DNA from: Parelaphostrongylus tenuis
Taxonomy: Eukaryota > Nematoda > Chromadorea > Rhabditida > Metastrongylidae
Reading direction: 5' to 3'
Length of the DNA: 64,000 nucleotides
Assembly (NCBI GenBank): GCA_019055375.1
Contig: JAHQIW010003685.1
Location: forward strand, 151,501-215,500
Positions 30,274-42,976 of this stretch are shown here, in pieces; positions within the stretch are counted from its first letter, which is position 1, and every line of letters begins with the position of its first letter. Made by a program: the position numbers and the translations under genes. The notes beneath the pieces were generated by a model. The model did not search any database, had not been told where the DNA came from, and saw nothing but the letters and a program-made list of their open reading frames with translations.

Positions 30274-33200
30274 TGTGTGTGTATACATCCACGGACCTCC
30301 CTCTTTGAGGGATCCCGCCCGGTTAGTCACGAGGGCACGTGGCGCGTCCCCAGGTGGTGGATAGGGGAATGAAACGCAAACCAAAAGCGACCGTGTGCTT
30401 CCCAGAGACGAAGGTGGTTTCAGGGGATGAGCTCCCTGCTTCTGAAGCGCCGACTTGACAAAAACTCTAATTTTACGAGTCAAGTCGGCCAAAAGCCTGC
30501 AATCAAGCGGCTGGGAAGTACATGGGAGGAGGTTAGGAGTCGCCTCCAACAAGTAAGCTCCTCTCGCTCCTCCGAGAGAGACTGGAAAGCTACTCGTGAG
30601 TACCCAGCCCCACGTTTAGAGCCTGGCAAGCTATACGTTGGGTATCAAAATGCCAAAAACAGTAACAAATATGGACCTCATTCCCCTGACCCCGAATGAC
30701 CCCCTGGTACGGCAGCGCCAGGTAGGACGAGTACGGAGAGGCTGCTAAAACCTCTGGGCCGAACTAGGCTGCCAAGATCGAAACGGACTAAAATGACGAT
30801 CTGTACCTACAACGCAAGAACACTTGCTCACGAATCCGCTGTAGAAGATCTGTTGATTCAAGCAAGAAGAATAAGGTACGACGTCTTGGCCTGGCTGAGA
30901 CGAGAAGGCGACATCCTTTTCACGATGTTTATGACACCGGAGAAGAACTGTTCCTTGGAACATGCGATCGCAGAGGTGTCGGCGGCGTTGGCGTCCTCGT
31001 CAAATCGAATTTAACCGTGAGCATTGATTCGTTTGAGCAACTAACAAATCGTATCGGACGATTACGGTTGAAACGATGTGGTTCTATGCCGGCTTTGACC
31101 ATCTTCGTTGGTTACGCACCAACATCAAGCTATGACGAAGGCGAAGTCGAAGCGTTCTATACGGACCTCGAAAAATTCTTCAGAGAAGATCATACATTCT
31201 TCAAGGTCATTGCCGGAGATTTTAACGCAAAAACTGGACCTAGAAGAACGTCTGAAGAACGCCACATAGGGACCCAAGGACTAGAATGGAATGAACAGGT
31301 TGAGAGGCTATCTGAGTTTATCATGACGACCCAAACCATCCATGGTAACTCGCGATTCCAAAAGCCTCTTTCTCAGCGATAGACGTGGGAGTCTCCCAAT
31401 GGAGAGTACCATAACGAAATAGATCACATCATAGTAAATCGAAGGTTTTGCCTGACCGACGTCGCTGTTGTTCCTAAGTTCTACACGGGATCAGACCATC
31501 GCCTCCTTGGCGCAACATTCCGATTTTCGAGGAGAAGAGAGAAAGCCGCTAAATTCAAACAACGAAGTCCCAGAACTACCATAAACTGGGATGTATTCAA
31601 ATCATTAGTCGGCTCTTGGGAAGATACCGTTGTCGACAACATCGACGAAGAATACGATCGACTCGTTGAATATCTTCGCGTTAGCGCTATGAAAGCCGAG
31701 AGTCCTAAATTCACGAAGAGACGCTTGTCTCCGCAGACACTCGAGCTGGTACGTCAACGTGGAATCGCACGAGCTACAGGCAACCGAAACCTTACGTACG
31801 TCCGAACTTGCGAAACGCTGCAGAGAAACGATAAAAGAAGACCTCAAGGAGAGAAGAGCAGCAGTTATGGCAGAAGCTGCAGAAGCTGGGAAGAGCATTC
31901 GCAAAGCCCAGCGAGACTTCGCCAACTATAAGACCAAGATGACTGCACTCTGATACCATGACGGGACACATACAGCTTCGAGAAGGGCTATGGAGAAAAT
32001 CATCCACCAATACTACTCGGATCTCTTCGCTAGCCACGTCCTCTTACCGTCATAAAAATTGAAAGAGGACGAAAGTGTCGTCCCACCGGTCCTCCCTTCC
32101 GAAATCCGGCATGCTATATCGTCGGTGAAGAACAGAACAACCCCCGATCCAGACAGGATTAGACCAGAACACCTGAGAATCTGCCGCCAGTTCTCATCAA
32201 CACCCTGGCTCGGCTTTTCACTCGCTACCTGTCAGAATGCAAGGTCCCTATTTGATGGAAAACCAGCAAGACCGTATTGTTGTTCAAAAAGGGAGACCTT
32301 CACGACATAGGCAGTTATCGCCCAATCCGCTTGCTGTCCGTTATCTATAAACTCTTTACTCGAGTCATCCTAAACAGGATTGACAGAACACTGGACGAAG
32401 GACAGCCATGCGAACCAGCAGGGTTCCGGAAAGAATTTAGTACCATGGACCACATCCACACGATTACAAGACTCATCGAAGTTTCACGAGAGTACAAATA
32501 ACCACTCTGTCTCACTTTCATCGATCTGAAGAAAGCTTTTGATTCAGTGGAAACAGAAGCGGTTATAGAGGCTTTGGATAACCAGGGCGTCCCTACTCGA
32601 TACATAATGATCCTTCGTGAGCTTTATAAAGATTTCACGACCAAAATATCTTCATTCTACAACAATATCACCATTGACGTAAGAAGAGGGGTTCGACAAG
32701 GCGATACAGTTTCGCCAAAACTATTCACTGCCACCCTGCAAAACGTCATGCGAACATTAGAATGGGACGAAATGGGAGTGAAAATTGACGGTCGACAATT
32801 TAATCATCTTCGCTTTGCTGACGATATCGTTCTCATAACACCAATCATCAGCCAAGCGGAACGAATGTTGACTGATTTCGATAACGCCTGTGGAAAGATT
32901 AGTCTTCAACTGAATCTAACGAAAACAATGTTCATGAGGAACGGATGGGTTTCTAATGCCCCATTCACGCTCAGTGAAACGGCAATCTCCGAATGCTCCA
33001 GTTACATCTATCTAGGTCGTGAAATAGACATGATGAACGACCTAGCTCCCGAGTTAAGTAGGAGGAAACGAGCAACTTGGGGAACGTTTAAGAGCATCGA
33101 AGAGTAGAGAAGAGGACAAAGAACATCCGACTTCGTGCCCACCTTTTCGACTCGACAGTAATCCCTGCCCTAACGTATGCAGCAGGAACCTGATCGCTAC

Positions 33201-36200
33201 CTAAGCAGGATGAAAGATCACTTGGAGTTATCAAACGCGCTTTCCCGTATCTCGCAAATGAGAGAAAGGATCCGAAGTTCCGACCTACGTCAACGATCGA
33301 AAATCAGAGACGCCGTTCTACACGCCAGGATATCGAAAATAAGGTGGGCCGGACATGTGATGCGCTTCAGCGACAACCGATGGACGAGAGCCGTTACCGA
33401 CTGTGTTCTTCGGGACGTCAAGCGCTCTAAGGGAAGACCACTGACCCGTTGGTCCGATTTCTTCACGGAAGCGATGGAAGAAAGATATGATGCTCAGCGA
33501 ATCCTAGAGCGAGGAGGACCCACCGGGCTACTCTTGCACGCGATAGGGAAAAATGGAAGAGTTGCTGGTACCCGCTCGAGTCACTCGACGATCAACGTGA
33601 CGACAGGTGATACAGGTGATGTATACACTATGGTATATGTGATATACATTATATATATAATGTATATGAATACATATACATACGTGTATACATCACCTGT
33701 ATCACCTGTCGTCACGTTGATCGTCGAGTGACTCGAGCGGGTACCAGCAACTCTTCCATTTTTCCCTATCGCGTGCAAGAGCAGCCCGTGGCTCCTCCTC
33801 GCTCTAAGGATTCGCTGAGCATCATATCTTTCTTCCATCGCTTTCGTGAAGAAATCGGACCAACGGGTCAGTGGTCTTCCCTTAGAGCGCTTGACGTCCC
33901 GAGGAACCAGTCGGTAACGGCTCTCGTCCATCGGTTGTCGCTGAAGCGCATCACATGTCCGGCCCACCTTATTTTCGATATCCTGGCGTGTAGAACGGCG
34001 TCTCTGATTTTCGATCGTTGACGTAGGTCGGAACTTCGGATCCTTTCTCTCATTTGCGAGATACGGGAAAGCGCGTTTGATAACTCCAAGTGATCTTTCA
34101 TCCTGCTTAGGTAGCGATCAGGTTCCTGCTGCATACGTTAGGGCAGGGATTACTGTCGAGTCGAAAAGGTGGGCACGAAGTCGGATGTTCTTTGTCCTCT
34201 TCTCTACTCTTCGATGCTCTTAAACGTTCCCCAAGTTGCTCGTTTCCTCCTACTTAACTCGGGAGCTAGGTCGTTCATCATGTCTATTTCACGACCTAGA
34301 TAGATGTAACTGGAGCATTCGGAGATTGCCGTTTCACTGAGCGTGAATGGGGCATTAGAAACCCATCCGTTCCTCATGAACATTGTTTTCGTTAGATTCA
34401 GTTGAAGACTAATCTTTCCACAGGCGTTATCGAAATCAGTCAACATTCGTTCCGCTTGGCTGATGATTGGTGTTATGAGAACGATATCGTCAGCAAAGCG
34501 AAGATGATTAAATTGTCGACCGTCAATTTTCACTCCCATTTCGTCCCATTCTAATGTTCGCATGACGTTTTGCAGGGTGGCAGTGAATAGTTTTGGCGAA
34601 ACTGTATCGCCTTGTCGAACCCCTCTTCTTACGTCAATGGTGATATTGTTGTAGAATGAAGATATTTTGGTCGTGAAATCTTTATAAAGCTCACGAAGGA
34701 TCATTATGTATCGAGTAGGGACGCCCTGGTTATCCAAAGCCTCTATAACCGCTTCTGTTTCCACTGAATCAAAAGCTTTCTTCAGATCGATGAAAGTGAG
34801 ACAGAGTGGTTATTTGTACTCTCGTGAAACTTCGATGAGTCTTGTAATCGTGTGGATGTGGTCCATGGTACTAAATTCTTTCCGGAACCCTGCTGGTTCG
34901 CATGGCTGTCCTTCGTCCAGTGTTCTGTCAATCCTGTTTAGGATGACTCGAGTAAAGAGTTTATAGATAACGGACAGCAAGCGGATTGGGCGATAACTGC
35001 CTATGTCGTGAAGGTCTCCCTTTTTGAACAACAATACGGTCTTGCTGGTTTTCCATCAAATAGGGACCTTGCATTCTGACAGGTAGCGAGTGAAAAGCCG
35101 AGCCAGGGTGTTGATGAGAACTGGCGGCAGATTCTCCAGGTGTTCTGGTCTAATCCTGTCTGGATCGGGGGTTGTTCTGTTCTTCACCGACGATATAGCA
35201 TGCCGGATTTCGGAAGGGAGGACCGGTGGGACGACACTTTCGTCCTCTTTCAATTTTTATGACGGTAAGAGGACGTGGCTAGCGAAGAGATCCGAGTAGT
35301 ATTGGTGGATGATTTTCTCCATAGCCCTTCTCGAAGCTGTATGTGTCCCGTCATGGTATCAGAGTGCAGTCATCTTGGTCTTATAGTTGGCGAAGTCTCG
35401 CTGGGCTTTGCGAATGCTCTTCCCAGCTTCTGCAGCTTCTGCCATAACTGCTGCTCTTCTCTCCTTGAGGTCTTCTTTTATCGTTTCTCTGCAGCGTTTC
35501 GCAAGTTCGGACGTAAGGTTTCGGTTGCCTGTAGCTCGTGCGATTCCACGTTGACGTATCAGCTCGAGTGTCTGCGGAGACAAGCGTCTCTTCGTGAATT
35601 TAGGACTCTCGGCTTTCATAGCGCTAACGCGAAGATATTCAACGAGTCGATCGTATTCTTCGTCGATGTTGTCGACAACGGTATCTTCCCAAGAGCCGAC
35701 TAATGATTTGAATACATCCCAGTTTATGGTAGTTCTGGGACTTCGTTGTTTGAATTTAGCGGCTTTCTCTCTTCTCCTCGAAAATCGGAATGTTGCGCCA
35801 AGGAGGCGATGGTCTGATCCCGTGTAGAACTTAGGAACAACAGCGACGTCGGTCAGGCAAAACCTTCGATTTACTATGATGTGATCTATTTCGTTATGGT
35901 ACTCTCCATTGGGAGACTCCCACGTCTATCGCTGAGAAAGAGGCTTTTGGAATCGCGAGTTACCATGGATGGTTTGGGTCGTCATGATAAACTCAGATAG
36001 CCTCTCAACCTGTTCATTCCATTCTAGTCCTGGGTCCCTATGTGGCGTTCTTCAGACGTTCTTCTAGGTCCAGTTTTTGCGTTAAAATCTCCGGCAATGA
36101 CCTTGAAGAATGTATGATCTTCTCTGAAGAATTTTTCGAGGTCCGTATAGAACGCTTCGACTTCGCCTTCGTCATAGCTTGATGTTGGTGCGTAACCAAC

Positions 36201-39200
36201 GAAGATGGTCAAAGCCGGCATAGAACCACATCGTTTCAACCGTAATCGTCCGATACGGTTTGTTAGTTGCTCAAACGAATCAATGCTCACGGTTAAATTC
36301 GATTTGACGAGGACGCCAACGCCGCCGACACCTCTGCGATCGCATGTTCCAAGGAACAGTTCTTCTCCGGTGTCATAAACATCGTGAAAAGGATGTCGCC
36401 TTCTCGTCTCAGCCAGGCCAAGACGTCGTACCTTATTCTTCTTGCTTGAATCAACAGATCTTCTACAGCGGATTCGTGAGCAAGTGTTCTTGCGTTGTAG
36501 GTACAGATCGTCATTTTAGTCCGTTTCGATCTTGGCAGCCTAGTTCGGCCCAGAGGTTTTAGCAGCCTCTCCGTACTCGTCCTACCTGGCGCTGCCGTAC
36601 CAGGGGGTCATTCGGGGTCAGGGGAATGAGGTCCATATTTGTTACTGTTTTTGGCATTTTGATACCCAACGTATAGCTTGCCAGGCTCTAAACGTGGGGC
36701 TGGGTACTCACGAGTAGCTTTCCAGTCTCTCTCGGAGGAGCGAGAGGAGCTTACTTGTTGGAGGCGACTCCTAACCTCCTCCCATGTACTTCCCAGCCGC
36801 TTGATTGCAGGCTTTTGGCCGACTTGACTCGTAAAATTAGAGTTTTTGTCAAGTCGGCGCTTCAGAAGCAGGGAGCTCATCCCCTGAAACCACCTTCGTC
36901 TCTGGGAAGCACACGGTCGCTTTTGGCTTGCGTTTTATTCCCCTATATTTTGATATCGCAGAAAACTTGTTTCCGTCTCTGATACTACGCCGGTGGCGCT
37001 GTTTATGAAGATTTGTGTGGTAAATAGCTCTGTGTGTTTTTTCTGCAAACCTTTGCCGCTGTTTCTTTTTGCTGCTTTTCTTTGATTCTTTCTAACACTT
37101 GTTGGCGAGTCGTCTCCATCCTCTGGGTGACCTCTTGGATTTCATCGTATTTTTTATCCCATTCCTCTAATTCACGATGCATATGCAGCATTTCATTCTT
37201 GAGTTGACGTAATTGATTCTGAAAAATAGTGAGCAAGTTTTGTCGGCCATCTCTTTGTTTTGAAAGATAAATGACTTTGATGACACAATTTCAGGGTCGA
37301 TATCTAACTTTTGATATTTTCGTTGATAATAAATCTGCTTTTTTTACCACCTTTGAAGCTGGCTGAAAATGAACTTCCCCCCAAATCCAAGTTACTAACT
37401 GTATGCACATACAACACAATCACAACAAATATCAACCAAGTACCTCCACTCCTGACGTATCGACGGATCAAAGCATCGCGTTGGAATCAATATTCATAAA
37501 ATTTAGTACTCAACAAAGACTCGACGAAAAGAACGAGACTTAAAGTCAAAAATCTCGTGCCGTTCGCAAATCGCACTTTTCGCAGCAAATTTGGCTGCGC
37601 TCACCAGACGGTTGAAGCAGCAGTTCTCTTAGAAGTGAGCATTTTCTGTTATGTATTTGTTAAAAAAATATTGAACTCTCACAATATTCGACTTTTTTGA
37701 GACGAAGTTTACGTACTTTATGCTCTTTTTTCCTACGTTTGATTTCCGCAAGTTTATCATCGACTCGCTGTCTTATTTCTAAGAGCATGTTGATGTTGTA
37801 GGCAATATCGTCGGAAACATTTGCGCAAAGTGATCCAGTAGCGTAAAGTCGAGATCCACGAGCCATCATCTGCAGGTCAAATTGGAAGTGTCACTGATAA
37901 ATACGAATAATGCGACCACACTCACTCTTTCTTTTTCCTGTGTGAGATATTCGACCCATCTCTGAACTCTTTCAGCGAGCTCATTCTCTCTCAAGCGGGC
38001 TTTCTCCACACGGTCGGTGAACTCACTAATTTGAGCTGACAGCTAAAAGGAAGACACAGTTTTTCGTTAAAATTTCATTCAATATCACTTTCTGCCATGT
38101 TTTTGAAATGTACATTCAACCTATGCATTTAGAGCAAATGCACAAAAAGAAGAATTGCTTACCAAGCAGATCTCATTCAATTGTTTCGTTTTGATTCTGT
38201 CCTGAACTTCAATTTCTTTTTCAATAGTAGTTGTACAGTCCAATAACTGTTGGTAAATTCCACGAATCTGGCTTTCCTGAACATAAATGCTTTTTTCAGA
38301 AGGACTAACTTTTGTCACATAATTTCCTTCGCATTTTGATGCTGTTGTTAATTCAGTCGTTACTCGTTTGAAGAAATTAATTGATCATTGACATAATCAC
38401 TATCATGATCAGTATTATGCATCCGCTGGGCAAAAACTGGATGCCTCCCTTCTCCTGGAAAAATGAGGCTGGTGATCAAAGAATTTGGTAACGTCACTTT
38501 TGAGCTGCATATTGCCTTTGAACTTTCTCTCATGATGCTTCTTCACGGTGCGGAAGAGATGATAATTCGAAGGAGTAATTTTAAAGCTATATGGCGGATG
38601 TGGTACTGTCCAGCTCAGATTCTTCAAAATGTATGTGGAAGATCCAATTTTCAATACGGTCATACTGGAGAAAGGCAATACTGAGTCGTTTCGGACGCTT
38701 CTCTCACACTAGTTCGGCCAAATTCCGAAGTAGACTCAGACCTCGTCATCAGTGATGATCGATTTAAGCTGTCCTATTAGTGCGCTCCCAGCAGCAAACT
38801 TTGCAGACGGTCGTGTGCAGCGCAGTTGTGATCGGTCAGTGAATGAGGTGTTCATCGTGACACTACTTTGCAGCAGCCCTTTTATTATGGTGGAGAACGA
38901 TAGTGCTACGAGCCTCCTGGTTAGAGCTATCAGAACATTCTCCAACATATTACAACCTTGTGACAATAAACTGGCTTGAGGTAGAAAAAGATTGAATAAA
39001 CAAAAGTGCGAGAAAAACAGGAAACAACTCAATAAAAGGTAGTGGAAGATGAATAGTGGCCGTTACGGCTACCTTCGCTTTTCTAAGCTTGATTTTTGAC
39101 TACACCTCATCAGTACCTAACGTGCCGTCCAATCACAGCGTTGTACTGAATTCAGTATTTATTATCCCGAAATCCGTTAGATAAGAGCAGTCTATGATGG

Positions 39201-42112
39201 AAACAGTAATTAATAGTAATTTTAGTAATTTTTAATATTTTACTAACTTAGTAAATTTTAACGATCTTTATCTATTCTTTTTTTCTTCTTCTTACTTTTG
39301 ATTCTTAGCAATGTTTATCCCATCTCTTCTGACACTATCCTGCTTAGCTTTGAAAAAACACTGTGTGATGCTGAAAATCTCGTTTGAAAACGATTTTCCC
39401 GGTATGAATTCAAACGATAATGACGAGGTAATACTTGAAAATAGCAGACGAGTTTTTTGTTACTCTTGTTGTTTTTTGAAGTTCAAAATAAAATAGAAAC
39501 GTGTGTTTGTCCTTTCTTTTCCTGCAGAAGCTAAATCGCTTCTAACTGTAGAATTTTTGGATACGTAATTAATGAGCATAAAACTCGGTGAACTAATTCC
39601 TTAAAATCGTCGATGGTTTGAAAAGGCAAAAATAGTGAAGATTATATGAATGTCGGTGAATCTTCTATTGTTCAATTTTTATACCAGTTACAATTTTCGG
39701 TTTTATGTTGTATCGCACAGGCATTCTTGAACGAATATTTTCTGGTTAACCAAGATTTTCCATAAAGTTTTGAATAACTATTGGAAAGCTCAAATCTCAG
39801 AGAGTTGAAAAGCTCACTAAAGAAGAGTTTCCTTACAGCGTTGTAACAGGTAAATTAAGATTGTGTTTAACAAGCATGGGGCTTTATCGCGAATTACCGT
39901 GCTCACATGCTGCACAACAGAGCTTTGATCCTAAACTATGAGTGAGCATGCGATCTCTTAGTTTTCGAGAATGTATGTATGGTTTCTGAAAAAGGCCTGA
40001 AGCGACAGTGCAGAGAAAGTAGACTTGTTTTCAAACATGCGTCTATCTCGCAGAACAGAGGTCTTTCCTGGACTATTTGTGAGCAATCGATAAAGTAAGT
40101 TCGGCTATTCCGCCATTATTTTTATTTTCTGGAAAGGCTGTTTTGCTGAACCGTAGAAGTGAAAATAAGACTAGACTTCAAACACACCGCACATTGCTTG
40201 TCGATTAGATGTGGGAGTGAAAGTGAAATGATACGTGATCGATAGGCCGCAAAGGAGCAATTTACATGTGAAGTGCGATTTTGGTTCCTGAATCTAGAAC
40301 TTTTTTCCGCTTCAAAGTCTCCGGCTGAAACATATGATTCCAACTCTAAAAGATTTCCTTAACTCGTTCAAATGCTCTTCGTGCTTAGGCTTAGGCTGCT
40401 CACGCTCAGTCTTAGGGTTACTAGTGAGTGTATTCGGCAGCCTGAATTGAAAATGGAAAGCCTAAGCCTTAAAGCGATGGAGCAAAGTACTTTCTACAAT
40501 CTCAATTCAAAAATAAAACGCGCAATAACGCTCCACACGTGTGAACCACAATTTACTCATTCCTGTTACAGCGCTGTAAAAAGACATTTCTAGAAATCAA
40601 GTACATTTTTAAATTGATCGAGATGTACACTTTTGAACGAATATTAACAGTCTAAGGAAAGAAGCTTGTCTTGAGGAAAACTCGTTTGAAACTCAATTTT
40701 ATTCTGCCTGCTACCATTTACAATAAGGCCATACTGAAAATCAACTACACTTTTGAAAACTCCCAGACTTGCATTACCTAATGGTTAGCAATAGCTTAGA
40801 TAAGAGCTCTAGTCAGCAAGATATAAGCGTACGGGGCGTATGAAATATATTTCTATAGTATATTAGTTCTTTACAAAAGTTTTGGTACGAGAGCAACAAA
40901 CATCAAATTTATTAACCAGAAGTAATTGATACTGCCTGACAACACTGTTGAATCTATGTGCCATCAGCCCGAACACATTTCTGCCATCTCTCAGGCGACA
41001 AATCAATACCGTTTCGTGCCGAATCTCCAGAGCTCTCCTTTGGTACCAAATTTGTCCATACTTGCCGCATCATGGCCGCTCAGTAAAGCATTTATTGCAC
41101 TTTGTTGCTTTACGATCACTAATTGGGATGCGATGCACAGACTGCCTTCGAAAACATCAACCGTTAAAAGGCTTGAGAATTTGTGTCCAGTGGACACGTT
41201 TCGGTTCCTTGCTGAGTTTCGCACCGGTAACACCAGCGTGTAGGGCTGACTGTGCTTTGGACGTCCACGCAAAATTGATCGAGAAGCTGTTTGTAAGCAG
41301 TTAACGAGAAACTATTGAACAATCAAGGAGCTAGCCGATGATTTTGACTATTGTCATGCGACAGTTAGCAGAATATTGAAGGCACGAGGCAAGAAGAGGA
41401 GCAAAAGTTGTTGGAATCCACACGGACTCGCTCAAGCGCTGATGCGCAAGCGCAAGAACTGCTCCGTTGTCATCTCCGCTCTTTTTGCACTAAGAAATGG
41501 CGGAAATGTTTTCAAGCTGTTGGTGTATACTTTAAATAGTCTTTTAGAGCAATTCTGATTACCTCTGGTTAACAAACTTGGTGTTTATCACTGCAGTGTC
41601 AAAACTTACGATAAGATATAACATTTCAAATTACCTAGATTTAAGCTATAGACTGAGTGTTAATGATCTAGAGAAAAGTCTTTGATCAGCAAAAGAGGTT
41701 CCATCAAAAATGCACGCTTGACGGTAGAAAAGCACCCGATTTTTTAGTTTTTCAAAAAGATAAACGGGACTGTAGTATGTGCAAACGTCTTCAGACAATC
41801 ACTATTGGATTGAGAATTTTTCTATCTGAAAATCAGATCCCTAACTTGATTGTCCAGTCCAGCATGTTCTCATCAATGAGCATTGTTTCATGTGAAATGC
41901 TGTGAATCACCATAATAACATGCTGTATGAGGCTCTTCACTAGTTCTACTATTTTTGCCAAAGAAAGAAGAAAAAAAAAACGCAGGTTCCATAGCAACGA
42001 TTCCTTTAGTAAAATAATCGCATTGTAGCCAAAGAGAAATCTTCCTCACTTGTATGGGCTCTTTCGCTAATTTTGAAAGTGTTTGTGTTAAGATTTCTTC
42101 CGTTGCCGTCAC
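29689..42112 (-). CDS. coiled-coil protein of unknown function, C-terminal part, eight exons
   Basis: Minus-strand exons, all phase 0: 42112-42050 (TATEEILTQTLSKLAKEPIQ), 38276-38163 (ESQIRGIYQQLLDCT..), 38042-37926 (LSAQISEFTDRVEKA..), 37869-37717 (MMARGSRLYATGSLC..), 37218-37051 (NQLRQLKNEMLHMHREL..), 30013-29945 (LTCIQLDKKLHELCGNVR..), 29867-29802 (MDSHDQTMKYQFSM..), 29739-29689 (RTSITDMIRNGRRIEL, TGA). Each has a CAG/TAG acceptor and GT donor. Residues from the second to the fifth exon are rich in E, K, Q, L with heptad-like spacing, i.e. coiled coil. Placing the first listed exon in this gene is the least certain step, and the true N-terminus lies upstream and was not found. If exon 37218 did not splice at 37,051 it would run to a stop at 37,003; the good donor AAG/gtttgc and the in-phase exon at 30,013 favour splicing. 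I do not recognise the family. The intron 37050-30014 contains the RTE palindrome. Confidence 0.6.
30225..30284. repeat. (ATAAAT)n/(AT)n/(GT)n simple repeat
   Basis: ATAAAT units, then about ten AT units, then GTGTGTGTATACATCC leading directly into the RTE 5' end. Confidence 0.9.
30286..33631 (+). mobile_element. RTE-type non-LTR retrotransposon, copy 1 (left arm of palindrome), inactive
   Basis: Endonuclease then reverse transcriptase in one reading order. An N-terminal MTICTYNARTLAHESAVEDL starts at 30,793, GDFNAKTG is at 31,215-31,238, and SDHRLLGA follows. The RT has FIDLKKAFD (32,517-32,543), VRQGD and the catalytic FADD (32,814-32,825). The 3' end has the short tandem ACAGGTGATACAGGTGATG, as RTE elements end in short repeats. 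Size (about 3.3 kb), single ORF and lack of poly(A) fit the RTE clade. Broken by TAG 31,380-31,382, TGA 32,253-32,255, TAA 32,499-32,501, a 4-base duplication (TACGTACGT near 31,797) and a 1-base loss near 32,174. Confidence 0.9.
33632..33684. other. TA-rich palindrome centre
   Basis: Between the mirrored GTGATGTATACAC / GTGTATACATCAC tips lies about 53 bases of TA-rich sequence, itself partly self-complementary (ATATACATTATATATATAAT). A cruciform or hairpin-prone centre. Confidence 0.8.
33685..36946 (-). mobile_element. RTE-type non-LTR retrotransposon, copy 2 (right arm of palindrome), inactive
   Basis: Near-identical mirror of copy 1; the 186-codon RT block (34,764-34,204) translates identically. 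It carries the same nonsense codons (35,926-35,928, 35,056-35,058 and 34,810-34,812, read on the minus strand). It lacks the 4-base duplication and the 1-base loss of copy 1 but has its own 1-base loss near 36,029. Its 5' end stops at ATAGGGGAAT, about 75 bases shorter than copy 1, and the palindrome ends there. Confidence 0.9.
38400..38840 (-). mobile_element. mariner transposase relic
   Basis: The minus strand reads WTVPHPPYSFKITPSNYHLF then RTVKKHHERKFKGNMQLKSD, the PHPPYSPDLAPSDYHLF block that surrounds the last catalytic Asp of mariner transposases, here changed to Asn. An upstream KSIITDDEV piece resembles the first catalytic block (ITGDEKWV). Many frame breaks. Sits in an intron of the coiled-coil gene. 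Confidence 0.75.
39780..40620. repeat. diverged fold-back MITE remains
   Basis: Pieces such as TTACAGCGTTGTAACAG, CATGCGTCTATCTCGCAGAA and TTACAGCGCTGTAAAAAGAC match MITE cores seen in the eIF4E introns and near 10.7-11.2 kb. Boundaries unclear. Confidence 0.4.
40873..41609 (+). mobile_element. deleted mariner-like element with terminal inverted repeats
   Basis: Ends CAAAAGTTTTGGTACGAGAG-CAACAAAC and (inverted) GTAAGTTTTGACACTGCAGT-GATAAAC are related terminal repeats. On the plus strand at about 41,256-41,480 it reads RPRKIDREAVCKQLTRNY, ELADDFDYCHATVSRILKAR and KKRSKSCWNPHGLAQALMRK, the DNA-binding half of a mariner transposase, with one stop. No catalytic core. A sister element is at 50,562. 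Confidence 0.75.
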
Positions 42113-42228
42113 CTAAATTGCGAACAGTCATGCAGAATTATAAGGAGATACGATGTTAGTTCATATGTATGTTTTTGATTGCAGCAATTGGTACCCGGCC
42201 GGTTCCAATCATTTACTGTGAGTGAAGT

Positions 42229-42976
42229 CTGGGTACTTTTCCACTTGGTTGCGCAGATTCCCAAGCTTTATGCTGGGCAAGAACTTTCCATAAAAAGTGT
42301 TAGTAATCATTTCAGAGCTTGAATCTCTGCTAGAGCCGTATGCGGCCCGTTTTTGAAGAAGTCTATATTATGATGCTTCAATGAAAGAAAATATTTGTGT
42401 TTCAGACACGCATATTCTTCGCAGTACAGACCTCTTTTTTTTACCTATTAGTAATCATTTGATAGCGTGAGATCTAGCAAATTCAATGCTGTTTTCATTT
42501 CCTGGGAAGACCGTCTCTCTGCAGTATAGGAGGGAAAATAATATTGATACAAATACGCAATTATGTGCTTTTTGGCCAAATCACGGCTGTGGCGTGGGAG
42601 CCTGGCGCGATAATTGATTGATGGCGCCTATGTGAGGTGCAATTTCTGTTATTTGGTTGGGAAATATTGCTCCGCTCTGGAAGAAACTCCAGATTCAACA
42701 TTTGACTCTGATAATGGAAGATTTTCTCTACATGTTAATGTACTTTTCCTGCTTCCAGCGAAGTAACACTTGAATTACGCGGCCGATGTGAAACATAATT
42801 TTATTTCAAACCTTACAGCGTTGCAAAAGGGTCTTTTTTTTGGAAAAGTGGCCATGTACGGCTCTAGCCAGACATTTGAGCCTTAGAATGAATGTTAGCA
42901 CTCTTTATGAAAAATTCTTGTCCAACGAAAAGGATAGGTCTAGAAATTTTTGATACCAAACGTAAGAAAACCAAAT
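42229..42976. mobile_element. fold-back MITE M7
   Basis: Left CTGGGTACTTTTCCACTTGG, right CCAAACGTAAGAAAACC; inner arms carry AAAGTGTTAGTAATCATTTC and GAATGAATGTTAGCACTCTT. Same family as M1-M6. Confidence 0.65.

Noticed and set aside
30793..36514. Separate host genes for the repeated 73-, 90- and 186-codon ORFs
   Set aside because: All are pieces of the RTE endonuclease/reverse transcriptase, mirrored in the second copy.
39056..39125. CTGATGAGGTG on the minus strand as a hammerhead
   Set aside because: Stem II does not pair and the GAAA box is missing.
40926..41304. Overlapping ORFs of 105 and 118 codons as host genes
   Set aside because: They lie within the deleted mariner-like element, and the same DNA recurs at 50.6 kb without the ORFs.
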